Shown one piece after another: positions 55,829 to 64,000 of a stretch of DNA of 64,000 nt. Both the position numbers and the translations under genes were made by a program. Below the pieces are notes generated by a model. The model ran no database searches and had not been told where the DNA came from. It saw only the letters and a program-made list of their open reading frames with translations. The stretch is from Panicum virgatum (taxonomy: Eukaryota > Streptophyta > Magnoliopsida > Poales > Poaceae), in assembly GCF_016808335.1 (NCBI RefSeq), contig NC_053147.1:24724913-24788912 (forward strand), in the 5' to 3' direction. How positions within the stretch are numbered: the first letter of the stretch is position 1; the number at the start of each line of letters is the position of its first letter.

Positions 55829-55989
55829 CATTGGTAAGATGGTCAATTCTATACATTGGTCCCACCTGTCAGGACAAACAGACCGTTAAATTCTAACAGT
55901 AGCATGTGGACGGAATGATACAGAGGTCAAAACGAAAAAACGCGATGTTACAAAAACATCACTAAATTTTTTTAGTAATTTGTAATGAT

Positions 55990-56331
55990 GGCCTTGTTTG
56001 GTTGGTGCTAAAATTGTAGCGCGTTTGGAATAGTAACAACTTTGACCGCTAATTGCGGTGTCAAACAAAGCTAGTTTACAAAACCAACTTCAGAACCTCT
56101 GCGCTAGTGACCATAAAGAATCTAACAAGACCTTTGACCACGCGATTAGATGATGGTTACTGTAGCATCACTGTACTAAATCATCGATTAATTACCGCCA
56201 TTAGATTCGTCGCGAAAAGTTACACCCATCATAAAAAGATTTTACAAATAGACTTCATTTATTGCTTCATACATGCGAAATTCTTTTTCCAAAAAACGTG
56301 CGTACTGGGAATGTCGCTGAACCAAACAAAC
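55990..56331. mobile_element. GGCCTTGTTTGGTTGG MITE
   Basis: Left end GGCCTTGTTTGGTTGGTGCT, internal TGGTTACTGTAGCATCACTG and TTAGATTCGTCGCGAAAAG, TAGACTTCAT, right end GCTGAACCAAACAAACC. A member of the same broad MITE group, no coding capacity. Confidence 0.65.
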
Positions 56332-56683
56332 CGATATACATGTAAAAGCCTCCATCTTTTCGCCCTCCGCGCAGAGCCGCCCGTTCCCGTTCGCCCACGG
56401 CCCGCGATATTTTCTCGTCGCTCCGTCCCGGCGCCTAGCGCCAAGGCGTCGTGTCGCCAGCAGCTTTGGGCGCGGTGGGGCCTGCGCGCCGTCGCGCTCC
56501 GGGTCGGGTCGGGGGAGCGCGCGACGCACGAGCTGGTCGCATCGCACCGCCGTTTAGTAGCCAATCACGCGGCTAGTTTAGTGGTGACTTTGGTACTACT
56601 GGGCTCTTTAAGCCCTTTTCTTTCGGGGCCTCTTTTGTTTTCTTTCTTTCATTTTCTATTTCGCCAACGTATCTTATAGAAAC
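56332..56683. other. no gene seen
   Basis: GC-rich then mixed; shadow ORFs only. Confidence 0.4.
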
Positions 56684-56893
56684 CAGTCTGCTGTAAAAAT
56701 TCGTGCAAAACACAATAAAAAAGTTGTCTAAATTAATAAAAAAATTTATACATGTAGATGATATGATGATACACAACCTTATAAAAATTTACAAGGTTGT
56801 GTATCATCATATAATTTGCATGTGTGATTTTTTTTAATAAATTTAGACGACTTTTTTGTCGTAATTTGCATGGGTTTTCATAGTAGACTGATA
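56684..56893. repeat. about 210-bp near-perfect inverted repeat (hairpin)
   Basis: The apex is ATGATGATACACAACCTT, about 11 bp of loop, then AAGGTTGTGTATCATCAT. Outward, AAAAAAGTTGTCTAAATT pairs with AATTTAGACGACTTTTTT and CAGTCTGCTGT pairs imperfectly with the mirror of ATAGTAGACTG. Arms are about 98-100 bp. It is a foldback MITE, or a template for a long hairpin RNA if transcribed. Confidence 0.8.
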
Positions 56894-58087
56894 TCCATAG
56901 CATCCATGGCCTTCTATTTCAGCGGAGTGTTAACATGTTGGCTCTACGGCAGCCCGCGCTTCATGCACCCCACTTGCTTAGATCTAATAGATCTAAGAAA
57001 TTAAAAATGACATGATCACATGAATAGCTGCTAAGAACATCTTTTTTTCTAAAAAAAATAGCTCATGTAAGCATGTTCATTTAGCACAATAAATCTTAAA
57101 TGGACAAAGTGTGCACCATGCAAAGCCCAAGATAAGTCATAAACTTCAATCTGAGAGCAGTTGACTAGACAAAACCAATCAGCTAATCTATGATCAATTT
57201 GGGACACTTTTTATATGGTTTGAGTGATTCATTTTTCATTGATGCGCGGAATCTAATCCCACATGTTTCATGAACCAGTATCTTAGTTTAGTAGGGCGGT
57301 TTTACATTGTTTTTAACTTGCATGATATGAGTCTTGAGATTCTTTTGCTCAAAACTATATTTGATTTTGGCCAGTTATTTAACTTATGCAGCTGGATCTT
57401 CGGTTGTCCTAAAACTTTCAAAACAAAGGTGCATAAACTGAAGTATTACTTTACACCTGCAATAGACTTTATGACTAAGCGCAGAAAAAATAAGCGCAAA
57501 TTTGTTATAGTGGTGGGAAGAGAACCCAATTTGCATAAGACTAACAAGACTCAATTTGTTACAAGAAATTTGAGGAAATGTAGATAAAGAAAACTTAGAC
57601 TTTTGATGGAATAGACGCACATGATGGAATATTTTATAATAAAACTTAGAAAAATTCTAACACAAGGATTTGCCCCATAAAAATGCACCTAGAAAATCTT
57701 ATTTTTATAATGAATTCTTTTTTACAGTGGTACCATGGTAATATGTGCATTTTTGGATTTCCCCATATCCCGAAAAATGTTCATTAAAGATTAACAAACA
57801 AAAATATATACTTCTCAATGTTCTACTTCATGGAGTGTACCGCTAACATTTTTATACTTCATGGAGTACGTTGTACCACTAGCATTTTTAAAACCAATAC
57901 TAATCCTAATTTCTACTATTTGGACTTTTGGGGTGGCTTTACCCACTTCGCACGCGGTGACTGTCACCACACAAGTAGGCCGCCGGTTCACGAGCAGCGT
58001 GGCCTCCGGATCCTTAATTAAAGCGCACCCAACGCTCTCCCTTCTTTTCCTCGCGTTTGGCCGGCCGCCTCCTGCCGTCCTGCAGTT
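56894..58087. other. no gene; upstream region of the TPR gene
   Basis: AT-rich. The 105-codon ORF at 57270-57587 has no recognisable features. 57820-57890 contains a short duplication (CTTCATGGAGT, ACC(G/A)CTA(A/G)CATTTTTA). 58088-58112 is a short (CTGCG)n run just before the TPR gene. Confidence 0.4.
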
Positions 58088-58210
58088 GTGCGCTGCGCTG
58101 CGCTGCGCTGCGCTGCTATTTCCACACCTCCCCCGTGCGGTGGTGGTGGCCCAACCAGAGGTCAGCCGGGGACGCCCGCTCGAGGCCGCGTCCCCCCCAC
58201 ACCGCAGGTC

Positions 58211-59794
58211 ATGGGCTTCCAGGTCGCCGCCGTGGCACCGTCGCCGTGCGCGCGCTCCTCCGCCTCCTCGTCGCCCTCGACCTCCTCGCGACCGCTGCCC
58301 GCCTTCCTCGGCGGCGGCGGCGGCGGGTGCGCGGGGCTCGCGAGATCCCGGTCGCCGGTTAACTGGGGAGCCGGCGTAATGGTGCGGCGGCCGCTCCCCG
58401 CGCGGATGACCGCGAGGTGCGCGCTGAGCGCGAGCTTGGATGGGATGGGGCCCGGGGACGCGGAGTTTTTGAGGAAGATCGAGGAGCTCGCGGCAGCGGC
58501 GGGGTGCGGGTGGCCCGCCAGCGTGGAGCGGAGCGCGAGCAGCGTCGGGCTGCCGCTGTCGCTGCGGATGCTGAAGCGGAAGAAGCAGCAGGCGCAGCAG
58601 CAGCGGCAGGTGGTGGCGCGGCAGCCGCGGTGGGACGACGGGCTGCTGGGCTCCGCCGGGGAGTCCGTGGGCCGCGCCTTCTCCTCGATGGTGCTCATCG
58701 TGCGGGAGCTGCAGAGCTTCGCGCTGCAGCAGATGCGCGACGCGCTGCTCTGCGACGACCTGCAGGGCGTGCTGGCGCGCGTCCAGGGCGAGATGCACGC
58801 CTCCTTCGTCTGGCTCTTCCAGCACATCTTCGCCGGCACGCCGGCGCTCATGGTCTCCCTCATGCTCCTCCTCGCCAACTTCACCGTCCACTCGATGGGC
58901 CACAGCGTCGCAGCCGCGGCCGCCACCATCCCGCCCGCTCCGCCCGCCGTCGCAGTGGTCGTCGACACCCAGCGCGCCGAGCCGTCCCAACCGCGGTTCG
59001 ACGCGGCTTCGGTGAAGACGTTCTCCATCGGCAGGACGGCCTCGGTCGGCGGGAATAGCGGCGGTGGCGGCAAGGCGCCGCCCGTCGCGGGCGCTACCGG
59101 CGACGGCCGGTCGGACGAGTCCCTCTATCGACTAAGCCGCGTGGCGCCGCAGCAGCCGTCGACGCCCGCTGGTTCGGGCATCGGCGAGGCCGCGCCCGAC
59201 GCTGCGGACGCGGACGAGCAGGCCATTTGGGAAATGATGGTCACGGAGGCTTCAAGGATGCAGGCCAGCGGGCGCGCCGAGGAGCTTAGCGACCCGGATG
59301 TGCTGGGGAGCCTCGTCGCGCCGGTGGAGGCGGTGCTGGAGACGGAGGACCACGCGGAACACATTCGGACGCAGCAAAGCTACGAGCTTGCCGTCGCCGA
59401 TGAGCCGAACAATTCGCTCATCCTCGCCAACTTCGCGCAGTTCCTCTACCTCGTGCAGAACGACCACGACCGGTAGGTCCCCTTGGCTACGCTCACCAGC
59501 CGTTCGACGAATTGCCAACGCAACCGGCAACCGCGGATACTGATCAATAAGCTCTCGTTTCATCACAGGGCGGAGCACTACTTCGAGAGGGCGGTGCGCG
59601 CGGAGCCGGCGGACGCGGAGGCGCTGAGCCGATACGCGACCTTCCTGTGGAAGGCGCGGAACGACCTCGCCGGCGCGGAGGACACCTACCAGGAGGCCAT
59701 CGCGGCGAACCCCGGGAACGCCCACCACGCCGCCGCCTACGCGCACTTCCTCTGGAACACCGGAGGTGAGGACACATGCTACCCACTCGATTGA
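58211..59794 (+). CDS. TPR-repeat protein with N-terminal transit-like region, two exons
   Basis: Exons 58211-59472 and 59569-59794 with GT-AG intron; the join (CG plus G, Arg421) is in frame, giving 495 residues. The first about 70 residues are Ser/Ala/Pro/Arg-rich with few acidics, like a plastid transit peptide. A hydrophobic stretch lies at about 207-228 (TPALMVSLMLLLANF). The C-terminal about 110 residues carry TPR units: YELAVADEPNNSLILANFAQ (391-410), AEHYFERAVRAEPADAEAL and AEDTYQEAIAANPGNAHHAA, closing with GGEDTCYPLD. That C-terminal block is the hallmark of an uncharacterised plant TPR family that includes Arabidopsis At1g80130-like proteins, I believe. TPRs mediate protein contacts; partner unknown. 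The ORF extends 41 codons upstream to 58088, but that part is GC repeat; the ATG at 58211 is preferred. Confidence 0.88.
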
Positions 59795-61617
59795 CGCGCG
59801 AACACCGGCACCGCAATGGCCGCGGATCGATCACGAACCGGCCATGCCAAAGAACAAAGAAAAGAAATAGAATTCAAGAAGTCAAGTTCTTGCAGCATGC
59901 GCGGGGGCGGCCACGCGGCGAGACGCCTAGACCACGCGACATCACACCCCATGCAGTCCCTGGCCGGGCGGTGGAGTGGACCTGACACATGATACCATCC
60001 CTTTACTTAGTTTGATTAGAAGTGTGCGTGCGTGCGTGCCGTGGGCGGTGGAGTGAGTTGTGATCCAGGAGGACATGGCGGTGGTGCTTCTTCTTCCCCC
60101 GCTCCGGGAATCCGGGCAATTGGAGCTTTTGGCCGGGATCGGGGACGACGGGCCTCTCGGGTCCCGACGAGCCTGTCGGGGCCAACCGGCGGCCGGGCGG
60201 CATGGACGGCTGTAGAATTGCGGTAGAGCACAGTGGCGTGGAGTGCGACGAGGTGGCGTCGATCATGGACGGATGTTGTGTTGAGTATTGTATAGCAGCT
60301 CGCATCCTGTAATTATGGAGTTGATGATGTGAAAAAGAAAACGAATAACTAAGTGAATAAGAAGATCGTGGTAATCCCGGTGCAATCCACCTCGGATCTC
60401 GCGTGTTTCTACCACCAATACTCCTTGGACCTGCCCCTATCATCATCGGCCATCGTAAGCTCGCTCTTCTGCTCGCGGATCTCGATCACTGATCAGCAGC
60501 ACGCCTGCACTGCAAATTCAGTAGAACGATTGCGGAAATTGACGCATGAAGCCCCTGTCTATCTATGTGATGCGGATTGCAAGAGTTCTCTTTCTCTACT
60601 ACTCGAAGCGGCCAGGCACATGCCCTGCAACGCGGGTCACAGACAGCGAGCCAGTGAGCCCGAGGCAGGACCGCAAGACTCGTAGCACGCGATCCGGCAG
60701 CGGCGCAAGCCGTGAGCACAGCTCCCCACTCCCTCCCGTGCGAGCTGTGGCCCGGGCCAGTCCACCGCACTGGAAACGGGCACCTCGTTTAGCCAGTACT
60801 CCTACAGTAGTACTACACCGGTGAGGCCACCCGTGCCGAACAATTTCAGAGCTCATCAGCACTTGACTTAACTAGACCCCTAGAGTCTTCGCCGAGCTGC
60901 CAGCAGAGGTCTCGAAAAGATAGTTACCGGATTTTCACGGGCGCTGCGTACCACAGTCGGCCTCACTGGCCGGCCGCGGCCGGAGAGGTCCAGCGCCCTC
61001 CGCCCCGGTTTGACACGGAACCTACCCGTCGCCCTCGTCCACCGATATTCCATCGCCCGGCTCCGGATCACGGGAAAGGGGACAAACCGGGGCGTGCGCG
61101 GCGACCACGGCCTTCCTCGCGGCCGCGACGCACACAGTGCGTTACACACTTCCACTGCATTTATTTTACGACGGGCTCAGACATATCCTTATCAGCGCGC
61201 CGTGATCGGGCTAACGATCGCTAACGCACCAAGAGGGCGCGTCCAAAATCCGGCATGGGGCGCGCGCGAGGCCGGCGGCGCACGGGACGGGACGGCGTGG
61301 TTTGCTCGGGGGTAAAATAATGAGGGGGTTCTGGTGGATGGCTCGGGGGCGTGCACACGGACGTCGGCACATGCCTTGCGGGGGTTTGCCGCTGGAGCTG
61401 GAGTGCTGGACCAAGTGGCAATGCGTTTCTGTATCACTGTATGGTTGCGCCAGAACCCATCGGCGGGGTCCGATGTCTCCCGTCGTGTCAGGATCAAGCC
61501 GTGATCAGAAGATGTGAGCCTGCCTGTGCTGATTGATCCATCCGGTGTGCTCCCTCAACGGACCAGCGGTCATGATCCGGAGTTGTGTCCAATAGCAAAA
61601 TGCCATGAGGCTAGTTT

Positions 61618-61656
<39 letters not shown>

Positions 61657-62600
61657 ATCGTCGAACAGTCCCCACTACCACTAGCATCTGCCATGGCTGC
61701 CATCTGTCCAAGGCTCATCGGATTACACTGTCTACCGTCAACGAGCTTGATTTCGAAAAAAAAAAGAGAGCTGGATTCTGCATGTTGGCGGCGGCGGGCA
61801 GGGCAAGGTCCAAAATACTGTATGGGGCAAAGCGAAAGGCCTCCAGGATGGCATATGCACAGCGAGGCCCGGAACAACCTCGGCCCGCAGTAGGACAGCC
61901 CAACTACCTGTTAGCCCATTTCTCTGGACCAGAAGGGAGCCCTACAGGCCTTACCAACAGCCCAACTCGAGAGCCGAAAGTACTAAAATATCCAACAACC
62001 CCTCAAAAAATAAATATACCCAACTATCATTTTTAGCTAATTATTCTTTTAATAGAAAGCAACATGTCCGTTTGTACCGAGACATATGAAGTATATCTTT
62101 TTTCCTAGACATATGAAGTATGTCTTTTTTTTTACTTTGGTGTTAAATATTACATTGTGTTTTCAACAATTATATATACGAAATTTGGCTCCTAGAAAAA
62201 TTTATTCATTTATCCACATTCAATTTATGTATTTAAAAAAGAGGGGTTGTTACTATAGAAGTATGCAATCGTCCAAAAGAATTGTTGGTTGATGATGTAA
62301 TGCTTGTTATAGAAAATAATAGATACCAACAGTGCTAGGCTTGTATGATAAATGAACAATACAGAGAGTGTTCGGAAGTTTTGTGTTAAGGAAAATAGGG
62401 AAAATCCATTTTCAATAGCATTTATTATATAAATAATATTCTTATATTTTATATGGTCACATATGCAATTCTTAGTACATCAAGTCTAAAATAAAAAACA
62501 TAAACATGAAAAAGGAACCTTTTTAGGTAAAGAATGAGTTGGAAGGTTATTCGCTAGATTAAGTATCATCCACCGGATTCTCACGGTGCCAACGGTCAAG
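59795..62600. other. no confident gene; 3' UTR of TPR gene then GC-rich unassigned DNA
   Basis: 59795 to about 60320 is probably the 3' UTR and downstream flank of the TPR gene. 60340-61560 holds many short shadow ORFs on both strands without recognisable domains. 61900-62560 is AT-rich. Confidence 0.4.
61621..61652. repeat. (CT)16 microsatellite
   Basis: Uninterrupted CT dinucleotide tract of 32 bp. Confidence 0.95.
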
Positions 62601-62615
62601 ATGATGAAGCCAATC

Positions 62616-62623
62616 TATATAAA
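62616..62623 (+). promoter_or_regulatory. TATA box of the MYB gene
   Basis: TATATAAA lies 104-111 bp upstream of the ATG at 62727, consistent with an 80-bp 5' UTR. Confidence 0.65.
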
Positions 62624-62726
62624 GCCTTCCCTACCTCCTTGAGATATCCCTTGGATTTCTTGCCCTCTTTACATTCTACAAAATCCTTTCAAGCTAGCAA
62701 AGGCGTTTCGATTTGGGGACAGATCT

Positions 62727-63758
62727 ATGGACAGATCTATGTTCCGTGAGCCGGCGGCGATGGAAAGAACAACTCCATCAACGAGGATCGGGGCCACAAG
62801 CTGGTCCTTGGTTCAGGAGCTCATCGCTGGTACTCTCCCAACCCCAGATCTGTACATCCCCGATGAGAATCGTGGCGGCGACATGTATGGTACATCTCCT
62901 TATCCTCTGATTGCAGCCGGCGCTGTCCATCCTGGTGGGTCAAATCATGCCCCGCGAGATGGCAAGGTTCCACATCATGATGCTACAGGATTTATGGGAG
63001 CGGGTGATCTTGATTATGGCAACGCTATATGTGGTAATCGGGCCCTTATGGAAAATACCATTCCATATGAGAGTTCTTTAGTGACTATTGCGAGCCAGGC
63101 TTATGCCGAAGTGGATGCTCCAACCTACAACGAGAGAGGGTTGTGGTCACCTAATGAGGACAGGTACAACAATCTACATTCTTTGTTGTTCATAGTGAAA
63201 TTCCTTTTCTAGTTTTTCTTGTCATGTGTACGTTGTGGCAATACAAGATTTTTGATTTGTGCCATGAATTAGATGATTTTTCTTTCACACCTGTTCATCC
63301 CTTGACATGACACATGATTTCAGCAATCTTTCTTTTAAGTGTATACTTATCCTCCAACCATGGTTTTTGTGCAATCCTTAATTAATTGCTAATCATTGAG
63401 TAGTATGATTTAATGACGAATATATGCCCCCTCATAATTGCATACCCTACTTCCTTTCTGTAATACTGGAGGTTGGAATTGTAGTATTCTATGAATCAAA
63501 CCCAAGTATTGGAGCATTGTAGTTTTGTTCACGTATAACAAAATATCTAGATTTGGTTGCAGTTTGAAATGTCCTGTTGCGTGTCTTGTGGCCCCAAAAT
63601 GTTTATGTGCCTCTTTTGTGTTGAATTCCAGTAAGCTTAGAGAGCTTGTGAGTAAGATAGGTGTAAAGAAGTGGTCCAAAATTGCAAAGGATCTCCCAGG
63701 CAGGATTGGAAAGCAATGCAGAGAGAGATGGATGAACCATTTGAAGCCTGGCATTAAG
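62727..63758 (+). CDS. MYB98/MYB115-like R2R3-MYB, 5' part only (runs off right edge)
   Basis: Exon 1 (62727-63163) encodes 145 residues without a folded domain, ending YNERGLWSPNED. Exon 2 (63632-63758) completes MYB repeat R2: KLRELVSKIGVKKWSKIA, then DLPGRIGKQCRERWMNHL and KPGIK. The three helix-anchoring Trp residues (GLW, KKW, ERW) are present. Both introns have GT-AG or GT ends and the exon 1-2 join is in frame (Ser146). The text LPGRIGKQCRERWxNHLxPxIK is diagnostic of the MYB98/MYB115/MYB118/MYB64/MYB119 group, nuclear transcription factors acting in female gametophyte, embryo and endosperm in Arabidopsis. R3 and the C-terminus must lie beyond 64000; the second intron begins at 63759. 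A TATA box lies at 62616. The function of this copy is inferred from the family only. Confidence 0.82.
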
Positions 63759-64000
63759 GTATTTCTACCTTTCCAATGGTTCTTTTAAGATTGATTTCTC
63801 GATCATAGATATATGCTTTCCTCAGATTATTCACTATAGAGTATCATATCACTAAAATATGTGTATACTTTCTCTTCAATAAATATAATGTTTTATTCAT
63901 TCCTTGTGTATACTTTCTATATATTTTCCTTATACATAGGATAGGATACATGTTATTTTGTTCTTACACGTATTATTACCAACTTCATATATCTTTTTTC

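Noticed and set aside
57270..57587. 105-codon ORF in AT-rich DNA
   Set aside because: No recognisable domain, no promoter or context; likely chance.

Overview
The window is plant nuclear DNA from a grass, most likely a panicoid. Genes are sparse and intron-bearing, with very GC-rich first exons. The intact proteins are close to grass or Arabidopsis families (COI1, DCR, GPAT6-type, a plastid-type TPR protein, a MYB98-like MYB). The space between genes is packed with grass transposons: a MULE, two CACTA elements, PIF/Harbinger- and Stowaway-type MITEs, solo LTRs and a possible Helitron end. No bacterial, organellar, viral or CRISPR features were seen.

Layout: 0-5 kb holds MITEs and a decayed COI1 fragment. 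5.2-8.1 kb (minus) is an intact three-exon COI1 jasmonate receptor. 8.5-22 kb is nested transposon debris: a 1.2-kb element with TTA target-site duplication (TSD), a Stowaway inside another MITE, a 381-bp CACTA with GCA TSD, and a 1.93-kb solo LTR splitting a MITE. 22.3-23.8 kb (plus) is an intronless DCR-type BAHD acyltransferase. 24-31 kb is repeats. 31.5-34.1 kb (minus) is a GPAT6-like glycerol-3-phosphate acyltransferase with unusual motifs and a frameshifted C-terminus.

35.1-45.2 kb is one complete but decayed Mutator-like element with a perfect 9-bp TSD and about 400-bp terminal inverted repeats (TIRs). It carries a broken MURA-type transposase, a plant-mobile-domain fragment, an acidic orphan exon and two convergent GRF-like zinc-finger genes. 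Two solo LTRs landed in it; one sits inside a zinc-finger ORF, and its excision with one TSD copy would restore the frame. 46.7-51.1 kb is a 4.4-kb CACTA element (TSD ACG) without transposase. 51-57 kb holds more MITEs, a DLN-repeat (EAR-like) ORF, an ARM/U-box gene fragment with a 105-bp tandem duplication and a 210-bp hairpin. 58.2-59.8 kb (plus) is a two-exon TPR gene. From 62.7 kb to the right edge lies the 5' part of a MYB98-like MYB gene.

How genes may work together: DCR and GPAT6 act in the same cutin pathway (assembly of hydroxylated C16 monomers) and lie only about 8 kb apart here, so the pair may be a loose metabolic neighbourhood, although the GPAT copy may be decaying. The MULE is the most system-like object: a multi-gene transposon whose TIRs carry inward-facing TATA boxes, as in MuDR, with extra zinc-finger and PMD modules.
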